Positions 27,844 through 36,478 of a DNA stretch of 64,000 bases are shown here, piece by piece (positions within the stretch are counted from its first letter, which is position 1; each line of letters starts with the position of its first letter). The DNA lies in contig NZ_JARVWP010000005.1 in the NCBI RefSeq assembly GCF_029846235.1, positions 62,001 to 126,000 on the forward strand, written 5' to 3'. The position numbers were made by a program, and so were the translations under genes. The notes under the pieces are model-generated. The model was not told the DNA's origin and did no database searches. It saw nothing but the letters and a program-made list of their open reading frames with translations. This DNA is from Bradyrhizobium sp. CER78 (GTDB lineage Bacteria; Pseudomonadota; Alphaproteobacteria; Rhizobiales; Xanthobacteraceae).

Positions 27844-28596
27844 ATGAAATCCGCGATTCCAGAAACCGGGGTTCCGATCACCCCCCCGGCCACCGGCAAC
27901 GGCGGCGACCGCCAGGAGGCCTCGCTGCACGGCGAGATCCTGCTGCGGCTGCGCGACTATGTGGTGGAAGGCAACATTCCCGAGGGCGCCCGCGTTCCGG
28001 AACGCCAGCTCTGCGAGATGCTGGGTATCTCCAGGACGCCGCTGCGCGAGGCGCTCAAGGTGCTGGCCGCCGAAGGCCTGATCGAGCTCTTGCCCAATCG
28101 TGGCGCCCGGGTGCGCCAGCTCAGCCAGCGCGACCTCGAGGAATTGTTCGACGTCATGGCCGGGCTGGAGAGCCTGGCCGGACGACTGGCCTGCGAGGCC
28201 ATCACGGACGAGGAAATCGCCGCGATCGAGCGGCTACACTACGAGATGTACGGCCACTATCTGCACCGCGACATGCACGGCTATTTCCAGACCAACCAGC
28301 AGATCCACGAGAGCATTGTCGCGGCCGCGCGTAACGAGACGCTGAAGACGACCTACGCCAACTTCGCGGGCCGGATCCGCCGTGTGCGCTATTCCGCCAA
28401 TTTCGCCCGCAAGCGGCAGCGCTGGGCCGAGGCGATGCGCGAGCACGAGGCGATCCTCGATGCGCTGCGCCGCCGCGCCGGCAGCGAACTCAGCGACATC
28501 CTGTTTCAGCACCTGCGCAACAAGCGAGGCGCGGCCATCGAGCACCTTGCAGAAGGGCCGGACGACACCCCGGCGACGACGCCTCAGGGGGACTGA
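27844..28596 (+). CDS. GntR-family regulator, FadR/FCD subgroup (1)
   Basis: A 250-residue protein. A winged helix occupies about residues 25-90, with VPERQLCEMLGISRTPLREALKVLAAEGLIELLPNRGARV as the family core. It is followed by an all-helical FCD ligand domain; AGLESLAGRLAC and the metal-site-type histidines in NQQIHESI and EHEAIL are visible. FCD regulators typically respond to small organic acids such as glycolate, lactate or pyruvate. It is divergent from the second aminotransferase gene and just upstream of the dehydrogenase gene, so it probably controls both. The Shine-Dalgarno is weak. Confidence 0.93.
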   Translation: MKSAIPETGVPITPPATGNGGDRQEASLHGEILLRLRDYVVEGNIPEGARVPERQLCEMLGISRTPLREALKVLAAEGLIELLPNRGARVRQLSQRDLEELFDVMAGLESLAGRLACEAITDEEIAAIERLHYEMYGHYLHRDMHGYFQTNQQIHESIVAAARNETLKTTYANFAGRIRRVRYSANFARKRQRWAEAMREHEAILDALRRRAGSELSDILFQHLRNKRGAAIEHLAEGPDDTPATTPQGD

Positions 28597-28624
28597 AGGA
28601 CGGCCGGATTGCCACTCGCCTTGC

Positions 28625-28654
28625 TCATTTTGAATTCATAATGTAATTCTCAAA
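28625..28654. promoter_or_regulatory. Candidate GntR operator, copy 2
   Basis: TCATTTTGAATTCAT (28625-28639) is followed after 2 nt by TGTAATT and CTCAAA. Its first 15 bp match copy 1 (27751) at 14 positions. It is 42-71 bp upstream of the dehydrogenase start at 28696 and overlaps an AT-rich, promoter-like stretch. Confidence 0.45.
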
Positions 28655-28695
28655 TCGAGAGAGTGCATAATCCGTGAGCAGGCCTCGGTTGCGTC

Positions 28696-31695
28696 ATGGA
28701 TCACATCGGATCTGGGATGAAGAACGCCTCATCGCTCGAACAGCGCCTGCGGTCCGACCTGACCGGCGACGTGTTTTTTGATGCCTTCAACCGTGGCCGC
28801 TACGCGACCGACGCCTCGTTCTACCAGATCATGCCGGCCGGTGTGGTGGTGCCGCGGACCATCGACGAGGCGCTGCGCACGCTTGCTATCGTCCGCGACG
28901 CCGGGCGGATCGTGACCCCGCGCGGCGGCGGCACCTCGCAATGCGGCCAGACCGTCAATGACGGCATCGTGGTCGACCTGTCCAAACATCTGAACAAGAT
29001 CATTTCACTCGACGTCGAGAACCGCACCTGCGTGGTCGAGCCCGGCATCGTGCTCGATGATCTCAATCGCCAACTCAGGAAGCACGGGCTGTGGTTTCCG
29101 GTCGACGTTTCGACCGCGTCGCGCGCCACGATCGGCGGCATGGCCGGCAACAATTCCTGCGGCGGCCGCTCGCTGCGCTACGGCACCATGCGCGACAACA
29201 CGCTGTCGATGGATGCTGCGCTTGCCGACGGCACGCTGCTGCATTTCGGCGAGGTGCCGCGCGACCTGACGCGGGTCAATGCGTCCGACAGCGGATTGAA
29301 GCTGTTCCGCGACATGCTCGATCTCGGCGAGCGCGAGGCGCTCGAGATCGCGGACAAATTCCCCAAGGTGCAGCGCCGCGTCGGCGGCTATAACCTCGAC
29401 GCACTGGTGCCCCGCAACGCACCGAACAACATGGCGCATCTTTTGGTCGGCTCGGAGGGCACCCTCGCCTTCACGACGCAGGTCGAGCTCAAGCTGTGGC
29501 CAGTGATCCGCAACAAGGCGCTCGGCGTCTGCCATTTCGGCAGCTTCTATGAGGCGATGGACGCGGCCCAGCATCTGGTGAAGCTGCGGCCCATTGCGGT
29601 GGAACTGGTCGATCGCACCATGATCGCGCTCGGCCGCGAGATCGCGATGTTCCAGCCGATCATTTCGGCCGCGGTGCGCGGCGATCCGGACGCGATCCTG
29701 GTGGTCGAGTTCGCCGAGGAAGATCAGGCCGACAATCTCGCCCGCCTAAGGCAGCTCGGCGCGCTGATGGGCGATCTCGGCTTCGGCTGGGACAAGCCGC
29801 AGCGCAAATGGGGCGGCGTGGTCGAGATCGTCGAGCCCGCGCTGCAGACCGGCATCGCCGATTTCCGGGCCGCCGGCCTCAACGTCATGATGTCGATGAA
29901 GCAGGAGGGCAAGCCGGTCTCGTTCGTCGAGGATTGCGCGGTGCCGCTGCCGCACCTTGCCGACTACACCGAACGGCTCAACGCCGTGTTCGCCAGGCAC
30001 GGCACCCGCGGCACGATGTATGCGCACGCCTCCGAAGGCTGCCTGCATGTGCGGCCGGTGCTCAACCTCAAGCTCGAGAAGGACGTCAAGGCAATGCGCG
30101 CCATTGCCGAGGAAGCCTTCGCGATGGTGCGCGAATACAAGGGCTCGCATTCCGGCGAGCATGGCGACGGCCTGGTGCGCTCGGAATTCCACGAAACGAT
30201 GTTCGGGCAGCGCATCGTCGCCGATTTTCGCGAGGTCAAGCAGCGCTTCGATCCCAGCAATACCCTCAACCCGGGCAAGATCGTCGATCCACCCAAGATG
30301 GACGATCGTTCGCTGTTTCGGTTCTCGCCCGACTATCGCGTCGGCGAACTGAAGACCGTGCTCGACTGGTCGGCCTATCCCGGCGCCGGCGGCGGTTTCC
30401 AGGGCGCGGTCGAGATGTGCAACAACAACGGCGCCTGCCGCAAGCTCGAAGGCGGCGTGATGTGCCCGTCTTATCGTGCTACCCGTAATGAAAAGGACGT
30501 CACCCGCGGCCGCGCCAACACGTTGCGGCTCGCGATATCAGGCCAGCTCGGCCCCGACGCGCTGGCCTCCGACGAGATGATGGAGACGCTGAAACTCTGC
30601 GTCTCCTGCAAGGCCTGCCGCCACGAATGCCCGACCGGCGTCGACATGGCCAAGATGAAGATCGAGGTGCTCGCTGCCCGCGCCGCGACGCACGGCCTGT
30701 CGCTGCGTGACCGGCTGGTCGGCTATCTGCCGCGCTACCTCGATCTCGCCTCGCGCTTCGCCCCGATCGCGAACTGGCGCAACCGAAGCCCGTGGCTGCG
30801 CGCGCTGTTCGAGAAGCTCGCCGGCATCAGCGCCAAACGCGCGCTGCCGGCGTTTCGCAGCGATACGTTCCGCCCCGAGGCCGAGGTGCTCGGCGCGCCT
30901 GATGGCCGCGAAGTGGTGTTGTTCGCCGATACGTTCAACCGCGGCTATGAGCGGGAGAATCTCGACGCCGCAATCGAAGTGCTGGTCGCCGGCGGCTATC
31001 GTGTGCATCTGCCCAAGCCATCCGACGGCAGCCGGCCGCCCTGCTGCGGACGGACGTTCCTGTCGGCCGGGTTGGTCGATCAGGCCCGCACCGAGCTCGA
31101 CCGGCTGGTTGCGACCTACGCGCCGTTCGCGGCGCGCGGCGTGCCGATCATCGGCCTCGAGCCGAGCTGCCTGCTGACCCTGCGCGACGAGCTGCTGTCG
31201 CTGCGTTCCGATGACACCGCCAAGAGCGTCAGCGCACACGCTTTGCTGTTCGAGGAATTCCTGGTGCGCGAGGCCGAGGCTGGACGCCTCGCGCTGCCGC
31301 TCGGCGCCGTTGCTGCAAAGGCGGTCGTGCACGGGCATTGCCATCAAAAGTCCTTTGGCGCGTTCAAGCCGGTGGAGAAAGTGCTGCGCCTCGTGCCTGG
31401 CCTCGAGGTCACAACCATCGAGTCGAGCTGCTGCGGCATGGCCGGCGCGTTCGGCTATGGTGCGGACACCTATCAGGCCTCGATCGAGATGGCCGAGCTG
31501 TCGCTGCTGCCTGCGGTGCGCAGCGCCGATCAGGACACGCTGATCGTGGCCGACGGCACCTCGTGCCGGCACCAGATCAAGGACGGCAGCGGCCGCACGC
31601 CGCTGCATGTCGCCAGCGTATTGGCGATGAGCCTGAAACGTGCGACATCGAAATCCGACCAATCATTGCCGACAAAGGACAAGGCCCATGGCTGA
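28696..31695 (+). CDS. FAD-linked and Fe-S 2-hydroxyacid dehydrogenase (GlcD-GlcF fusion)
   Basis: A 999-residue fusion. The PCMH-type FAD domain (about 45-280) has RGGGTSQCGQTV and GGMAGNNSCGG; a FAD-oxidase C domain runs to about 550. Two cysteine clusters follow (CNNNGAC at 575 with MCPSY, and CVSCKACRHECP near 634). The C-terminal half holds the two CCG motifs of GlcF-type heterodisulfide-reductase-like domains (CCGRTF about 783, CCGMAG about 912). Such proteins oxidise D-lactate, glycolate, 2-hydroxyglutarate or similar acids and pass electrons to the quinone pool at the membrane. The start could also be ATG 28717. The stop overlaps the next gene by 8 bp. Confidence 0.92.
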   Translation: MDHIGSGMKNASSLEQRLRSDLTGDVFFDAFNRGRYATDASFYQIMPAGVVVPRTIDEALRTLAIVRDAGRIVTPRGGGTSQCGQTVNDGIVVDLSKHLNKIISLDVENRTCVVEPGIVLDDLNRQLRKHGLWFPVDVSTASRATIGGMAGNNSCGGRSLRYGTMRDNTLSMDAALADGTLLHFGEVPRDLTRVNASDSGLKLFRDMLDLGEREALEIADKFPKVQRRVGGYNLDALVPRNAPNNMAHLLVGSEGTLAFTTQVELKLWPVIRNKALGVCHFGSFYEAMDAAQHLVKLRPIAVELVDRTMIALGREIAMFQPIISAAVRGDPDAILVVEFAEEDQADNLARLRQLGALMGDLGFGWDKPQRKWGGVVEIVEPALQTGIADFRAAGLNVMMSMKQEGKPVSFVEDCAVPLPHLADYTERLNAVFARHGTRGTMYAHASEGCLHVRPVLNLKLEKDVKAMRAIAEEAFAMVREYKGSHSGEHGDGLVRSEFHETMFGQRIVADFREVKQRFDPSNTLNPGKIVDPPKMDDRSLFRFSPDYRVGELKTVLDWSAYPGAGGGFQGAVEMCNNNGACRKLEGGVMCPSYRATRNEKDVTRGRANTLRLAISGQLGPDALASDEMMETLKLCVSCKACRHECPTGVDMAKMKIEVLAARAATHGLSLRDRLVGYLPRYLDLASRFAPIANWRNRSPWLRALFEKLAGISAKRALPAFRSDTFRPEAEVLGAPDGREVVLFADTFNRGYERENLDAAIEVLVAGGYRVHLPKPSDGSRPPCCGRTFLSAGLVDQARTELDRLVATYAPFAARGVPIIGLEPSCLLTLRDELLSLRSDDTAKSVSAHALLFEEFLVREAEAGRLALPLGAVAAKAVVHGHCHQKSFGAFKPVEKVLRLVPGLEVTTIESSCCGMAGAFGYGADTYQASIEMAELSLLPAVRSADQDTLIVADGTSCRHQIKDGSGRTPLHVASVLAMSLKRATSKSDQSLPTKDKAHG

Positions 31696-32116
31696 GCTCA
31701 CTCTCGACACCGCCCGCAAGATTCTGGATGCCGCGCTCGCCAAGGGCGTCGAGAAGAAGCTGAAGCCGCTGGTGGTCACCATCCTCGACGCCCGCGGCGC
31801 GGTGAAGCTGACGGCGGCGCAGGACGGCACCAGCCTGATGCGGGCCGAGATCGCCCATGGCAAGGCCTTTGGCGCGCTCGCGCTCGGCATGGGATCGCGG
31901 GCGCTGTTCCAGCGCGCGCAGGAGCAGGCCTATTTCATCGATTCCGTGAACACGCTGGCGCAGGGCCGGCTGGTGCCAGTCCCCGGCGGCGTGCTGATCA
32001 TGGACGGCACCACCCTGTTCGGCGCCGTCGGCGTCAGCGGCGACACGTCAGACAATGACGAGATCTGCGCCGTGGCCGGCATCGAAGCCGCCGGCCTGAA
32101 GGCCAACGCGGGCTGA
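31688..32116 (+). CDS. GlcG/HbpS-like heme-binding-fold protein
   Basis: 142 residues from ATG 31688, overlapping the dehydrogenase stop by 8 bp (ATGGCTGA). The pattern MAELTLDTARKILDAAL, VTILDARGAVKLTAAQDG, and VPGGVLIMDGTTLFGAVGVSG with a C-terminal DNDEICAVAGI is that of the GlcG/HbpS family. GlcG is encoded with glycolate oxidase in many bacteria, but its biochemical role is poorly defined. The tight coupling to the GlcD-GlcF fusion supports a shared pathway. It has no signal peptide. Confidence 0.92.
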   Translation: MAELTLDTARKILDAALAKGVEKKLKPLVVTILDARGAVKLTAAQDGTSLMRAEIAHGKAFGALALGMGSRALFQRAQEQAYFIDSVNTLAQGRLVPVPGGVLIMDGTTLFGAVGVSGDTSDNDEICAVAGIEAAGLKANAG

Positions 32117-32283
32117 TCTACCGGGCTAGGCGCGGTCAGCCGCGCACTCATAGATATTGGTCGATGTCCGGTTCGCGCCGACATCGACCTCCTCCGTGCA
32201 ACCGCAGCAACTGCCGCGATGGGCCGCAAGGCGACATCGCTGACGCGCCACGATCGTCGCGACAACGTCTTCGTTCGAACGGC

Positions 32284-33255
32284 CTAGCCGTGAAGTTTCG
32301 CGTTGAGGCCGTCCCAGTTCGGTGTCCGTCTGGTTGCCTCAAGAGCGCCGCTCTGGGAGTTACGACGAAAGAGCAGGCCCTTCTGGCCCGAGAGCTCCTT
32401 GGCTTTCAGCACTCGGCCATCTTCCAGAAGGATGCGCGCGCCAGCGGTGACATAACAGCCCGCCTCGACGATACAATCGTCACCCAATGAAATGCCGATA
32501 CCGGCGTTGGCTCCGATCAGGCAGCGCTCGCCAACTGTAATCCTTTCTTTCCCTCCGCCAGACAGAGTGCCCATGATCGACGCTCCGCCACCAATGTCGC
32601 TGCCGCTTCCGACAACCACACCGGCGCTGATCCGGCCTTCGACCATGCAGGGACCGAGCGTGCCCGCATTGAAATTGCAAAAGCCTTCATGCATGACGGT
32701 TGTGCCTGGAGCCAAGTGAGCCCCGAGCCTAACGCGATCCGCATCCGCAATTCTAACGTCCGCGTGGGTCACGTAATCAGTCATGCGCGGAAACTTATCC
32801 ACGCCCGTCACCTCGAATGCGAGGGCACGCTTACGCGCTCCGAGTCGCGCGTCCGGTACACGGGAGGGTTCGCAGGGACCGAGCGTCGTCCAGGCAACGT
32901 TTGGTAACAGACCGAATATTCCGTCGAGGTTCAGACAATTCGGTTGGACGAGCCGGTGGCTCAGCAGATGGAGGCGAAGATATGCGTCGTGCACATCAGC
33001 CGGCGCCGACGCAAGGGAGTCAATTTTTGTACGAATAGGAACGAAGTCGACATTGCGGATGTCGTCGTGTCGCGCACATCCGTCTGCCGCCTCACCCAAC
33101 GACCTGGTGATCTCGTCGCTCGTCAGCCGTACCGTTGCCGCCTTGTCGGCATCCGCAACCAGGCTCAGCCGGAGAAACCAGGAATCCAACACACGGCCGT
33201 CAGCGGCAATCGTCGCAAATCCCTCGCCGCTCGCGCCCCTCAGCTCCATCGCCAT
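32284..33255 (-). CDS. dapD: Tetrahydrodipicolinate N-succinyltransferase, actinobacterial-type DapD
   Basis: A 323-residue left-handed beta-helix enzyme. LAPGTTVMHEGF, the catalytic-type Glu206 in MVEGRIS, GGGASIMGTLSGGG and the C-terminal LLFRRNSQSGALE match the Mycobacterium/Corynebacterium DapD class, including its N-terminal domain. They do not match the shorter form usual in Alphaproteobacteria. The reaction succinylates tetrahydrodipicolinate in lysine/diaminopimelate synthesis. The gene stands alone between unrelated neighbours and its G+C looks lower than theirs, which suggests transfer. A different substrate is possible if the host has its own dapD elsewhere. Confidence 0.88.
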   Translation of the reverse strand: MAMELRGASGEGFATIAADGRVLDSWFLRLSLVADADKAATVRLTSDEITRSLGEAADGCARHDDIRNVDFVPIRTKIDSLASAPADVHDAYLRLHLLSHRLVQPNCLNLDGIFGLLPNVAWTTLGPCEPSRVPDARLGARKRALAFEVTGVDKFPRMTDYVTHADVRIADADRVRLGAHLAPGTTVMHEGFCNFNAGTLGPCMVEGRISAGVVVGSGSDIGGGASIMGTLSGGGKERITVGERCLIGANAGIGISLGDDCIVEAGCYVTAGARILLEDGRVLKAKELSGQKGLLFRRNSQSGALEATRRTPNWDGLNAKLHG

Positions 33256-33397
33256 TTGAATCTCTCACATTACGGTCCTACACGGAGTGCATACGCGAGT
33301 TCTCGTAGAATTAGCAACTTCTGAACTCTCAAACACGTCCGCTTTGGGGGCATTTTCGGCGAATCCAGCGGGGATTGTCTGCAGGTGTAACCCCTAC

Positions 33398-34177
33398 CTA
33401 TCGCCCGGTCCATGTCGGCTTGCGCTTTTCGCCGAAGGCCTTGAGGCCTTCCTTGGCGTCCTCGGTCATCGCGAGCAGCGCGATCTGGCTTTCGGTGTAG
33501 GCGATGCTTTCGTCGAACGACATCGACGCGATCGCGCGCATGGCGTATTTGCCGCGGCGGATCGCCGTCGGGGACTTGTCGACGATCCGGCCGATCAGCC
33601 AATCGACCTTGGCGTCGAGCTCGGCCGCCGGCACGATGTAGTTGAGAAGGCCCGCGGCTTGCGCCGTCTTCGCATCGAACGGCTCGCCGGTCAGCGCCCA
33701 TTCGTTGACGAGACGCGGCGGCGCGATCGATTGCAGCAGGCTCAGCACCTGCATTGGAAACACGCCGACCTTCACCTCGGGCAGACCGAAGATCACGCCA
33801 TCGGCAGCCACCGCCATGTCAGTCATGCACAACAGCCCCATGCCGCCGGCCATGCAGACGCCGCCGACCCGCGCGATCGCGGGCTTGGTCGCGTTCTGCG
33901 ACAACCGCAGCAGATCGGCGTAGTCGACATTCGGCCGCGAAAAATCCATCGAGAACGCGGCGCCGCTGTTCTGCAGATCGGCACCGGCGCAGAACGCCTT
34001 GTCGCCCGCGCCGGTCAGCACGATGACGCGCACATCCTTGTCGTCATGCGCCTCGCGATAGCCCCTGGCGATGCCCGCGATCACGCCGGCATTGAGCGCG
34101 TTTCGCTTGTCCGGGCGGTTGATGGTGATCCAGTAGGCCTGCCCGCGCTTTTCCAAGAGAACGCTGTTGTCGATCAT
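33398..34177 (-). CDS. Enoyl-CoA hydratase/isomerase family protein (2)
   Basis: 259 residues from ATG 34177, with a purine-rich AAGGCGG about 6 nt upstream; the longer open frame to 34249 lacks support. Crotonase-fold signatures are ITINRPDKRNAL, KAFCAGADLQ (oxyanion hole) and GGVCMAGGMGLLCMTDMAVA. FGLPEVKVGVFPM supplies a Glu at the usual catalytic place. It is 78 bp downstream of the molybdoenzyme gene on the same strand. The specific acyl-CoA substrate is unknown. Confidence 0.92.
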   Translation of the reverse strand: MIDNSVLLEKRGQAYWITINRPDKRNALNAGVIAGIARGYREAHDDKDVRVIVLTGAGDKAFCAGADLQNSGAAFSMDFSRPNVDYADLLRLSQNATKPAIARVGGVCMAGGMGLLCMTDMAVAADGVIFGLPEVKVGVFPMQVLSLLQSIAPPRLVNEWALTGEPFDAKTAQAAGLLNYIVPAAELDAKVDWLIGRIVDKSPTAIRRGKYAMRAIASMSFDESIAYTESQIALLAMTEDAKEGLKAFGEKRKPTWTGR

Positions 34178-34255
34178 GTTTTCCGCCTTCTTTCCTGCCC
34201 GTGTGCTGTTGTCAGCCGACATTTGCGGCAGGATCGGCACCGACTGCAAGCGGGA

Positions 34256-36355
34256 TTATGCGGCGGCCGGCGCCTTCCTGATCCAGACCTTGTTGTCGTG
34301 GAACGCGGCGCCGCCGACCGGAGCGACGGCTTCGGCCCCGGTCAACATGTTGATGCCGCGGCCGCCGATATGCGACTTGTTCGGATGGATCGACTCAGCA
34401 ATCAGCACGCCGCGACGAACGCCATCGAACAGTTTTGCGGTCAGCGTGGTCTCGCCGCGCGTGTTGCCCAGCGTCACGGCGTCGCCATCCGCGATCGACA
34501 GGCCGGCCGCATCGTCGGGATGGATCATCACGGTGGGCGCGCCCTCGCGGGCCTGCGACGACGGCGTTTCGTTGAAGCTGGTGTTGAGGAAGCTGCGCGA
34601 CGGCGACGTCGCGAGCCGGAACGGATGCTGCGCGTCCGCCTCCTCGATGATCGTCCAGTGGTCGGGTAGCGAGGGCATCTTGTCCCAGGCGCCCATCAGC
34701 CCGCCCGAACCGACCGGCACCTTGCCCCAATCGACCTTGAAGTGGAACTTCTTGTCGGCATGAGCAAAGCCGTCGAGATAATGCGAGGTGCGGAAATCGG
34801 GCTGCAGATCGCGCCAGATGTCGGCCTCCAGCGCCTCGATCTCACCGTGCCCGCTCTTCTTCAGCGTCGCATCGATCAGCTGGCGCGGCGTCATGTCGAA
34901 GCCGGGATGCACGGCGTTCAGTCTGCGGCCGAGCCCCTGCAGCACCTCGTGGTTCGAGCGGCACTCGCCGGGCGGATCGATCAGCTTCGGGCCGACCGAG
35001 ATGTGCTGATGGCCACCGCCGTAATAGAGGTCGTCGTGCTCCATGAACATCGTCGCCGGCAGCACGATATCGGCCATCTGCGCCGTCTCGGTCATGAACT
35101 GCTCATGCACCGCGACGAACAGATCCTCGCGCGCAAATCCCTCCCGCACCAGCGCCTGCTCGGGCGCCACCGTCATCGGATTGGTGTTCTGGATCAGCAT
35201 CGCCTTGACCGGTCCACCGCCGCGCAGCGCCTCGGCATCGCCGGTCAGGATGCGGCCGATCTTTGACTGATCGAGCACCCGCGTCGTGGGATCGATCGCA
35301 TCGTGGCCCTCGATGATCGACTCGTCGAAGCGCCAGATTCCGGCATTGTTGAAGAACGCGCCGCCGCCCTCATACTGCCAGGCACCGGTGATAGCGGGAA
35401 TGCACGAGGCGGCGTGCATCTGGGCGGCGCCGTTGCGGCTGCGGGTGAAACCGTAGCCCAGACGGAAGAATGAGCGCTTGGTCCGTCCGACCAGCCGCGC
35501 GAACGCCTCGATCTCCGCGACCGGCACGCCCGAGATCGCCGAGGCCCATTCCGGCGTGCGGGTCTTCAGATGCGCCTCGAGCTCGCCGGGGCAATCGGTA
35601 TAGCGCGCGAGGTAATCGCGATCGGCAAATCCCTCGCGGAACAGCACGTGCATCACGGCGCAGGCGAAGGCGCCATCGGTTCCCGGCCGCAGCAGGATCT
35701 TGATGTCGGCCTGCTTCATGGTCTCGTTGTTGTAGACGTCGACTGCGGCGATCTTGGCGCCGCGCTCCTTCCGCGCGCGGGACGCATGCGTCATCACGTT
35801 GACCTGAGTGTTCACCGGATTGGTGCCCCAGATCACGACAAGGTCGGACACGCCCATCTCGCGGGGATCGACGCCAGCGATCTTGCCGGTCCCGGCGGCA
35901 AAGCCGATGCGCGCGATGGTCGAGCAGATCGTGCCGTAGAAGCGCGAATACTTCTTAACATGCGACAGGCGATTGAGGCCGTCGCGCATCACGAGCCCCA
36001 TGGTGCCGGCGTAGTAGTAAGGCCAGACCGACTCGGCGCCGAACTCGCGCTCGGCGGCATCGAAACGCGCGGCGATCTCATCGAGCGCCTCGTCCCAGGA
36101 AATCCGCGCGAACTGGCCGGAGCCCTTCGGCCCGGTCCGGCGCAGCGGAACCGTCAGCCGCTCGGCGTGATGAATCCGCTCGGCATAGCGCGCGACCTTG
36201 GCGCAGACCACACCGGCCGTATAGGTCTGCTGCTTGGAGCCGCGTACCCTGCCGATCGAACGTCCTTCGATCACCTCGACGTCGAGCGCACATGCCGAGG
36301 GGCAGTCGTGCGGACAGGTGGAATGGCGGATGTCGACCTTGGCATGCTGGTTCAT
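34256..36355 (-). CDS. Molybdopterin (bis-MGD) oxidoreductase, DMSO-reductase family
   Basis: A 699-residue protein with no Tat signal, so it is cytoplasmic. An N-terminal [4Fe-4S] site is given by Cys14, Cys18, Cys22 and Cys51 (CPHDCPSAC; GVVC). The catalytic domain has YGTICSTIARIG, VIWGTNPVNTQVNVM and QNTNPMTVAPEQ. The C-terminal molydopterin dinucleotide-binding barrel includes MIHPDDAAGLSIADGDAVTL. The family covers formate dehydrogenases, arsenite oxidase-like and many uncharacterised enzymes. No partner subunit is adjacent. A CCCCTC/GAGGGG hairpin (36379-36394) lies in its 5' leader. Confidence 0.9.
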   Translation of the reverse strand: MNQHAKVDIRHSTCPHDCPSACALDVEVIEGRSIGRVRGSKQQTYTAGVVCAKVARYAERIHHAERLTVPLRRTGPKGSGQFARISWDEALDEIAARFDAAEREFGAESVWPYYYAGTMGLVMRDGLNRLSHVKKYSRFYGTICSTIARIGFAAGTGKIAGVDPREMGVSDLVVIWGTNPVNTQVNVMTHASRARKERGAKIAAVDVYNNETMKQADIKILLRPGTDGAFACAVMHVLFREGFADRDYLARYTDCPGELEAHLKTRTPEWASAISGVPVAEIEAFARLVGRTKRSFFRLGYGFTRSRNGAAQMHAASCIPAITGAWQYEGGGAFFNNAGIWRFDESIIEGHDAIDPTTRVLDQSKIGRILTGDAEALRGGGPVKAMLIQNTNPMTVAPEQALVREGFAREDLFVAVHEQFMTETAQMADIVLPATMFMEHDDLYYGGGHQHISVGPKLIDPPGECRSNHEVLQGLGRRLNAVHPGFDMTPRQLIDATLKKSGHGEIEALEADIWRDLQPDFRTSHYLDGFAHADKKFHFKVDWGKVPVGSGGLMGAWDKMPSLPDHWTIIEEADAQHPFRLATSPSRSFLNTSFNETPSSQAREGAPTVMIHPDDAAGLSIADGDAVTLGNTRGETTLTAKLFDGVRRGVLIAESIHPNKSHIGGRGINMLTGAEAVAPVGGAAFHDNKVWIRKAPAAA

Positions 36356-36443
36356 GCCAAATTGGTAACATCAAATATCCCCTCCGCCGAGGGGCATTAT
36401 TGACCCAACCCGGGCAAAAACCGGGCATGAGCCATGCGACAAC

Positions 36444-36467
36444 GGCCGAGACAACCCGCTCTCGGCC
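36444..36467 (-). terminator. Hairpin downstream of the ABC binding-protein gene
   Basis: A perfect 8-bp stem GGCCGAGA/TCTCGGCC with an 8-nt loop, 12 bp after the binding-protein stop (36479) and ahead of the molybdoenzyme gene. No clear U-run follows, so it is a plausible but weak terminator. Confidence 0.4.
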
Positions 36468-36478
36468 TGAACCGTCGG

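Noticed and set aside
32130..32145. Terminator after the GlcG-like gene
   Set aside because: GCGCGG-TCAG-CCGCGC is a perfect but short stem with no U-run; such stems are common at this base composition.
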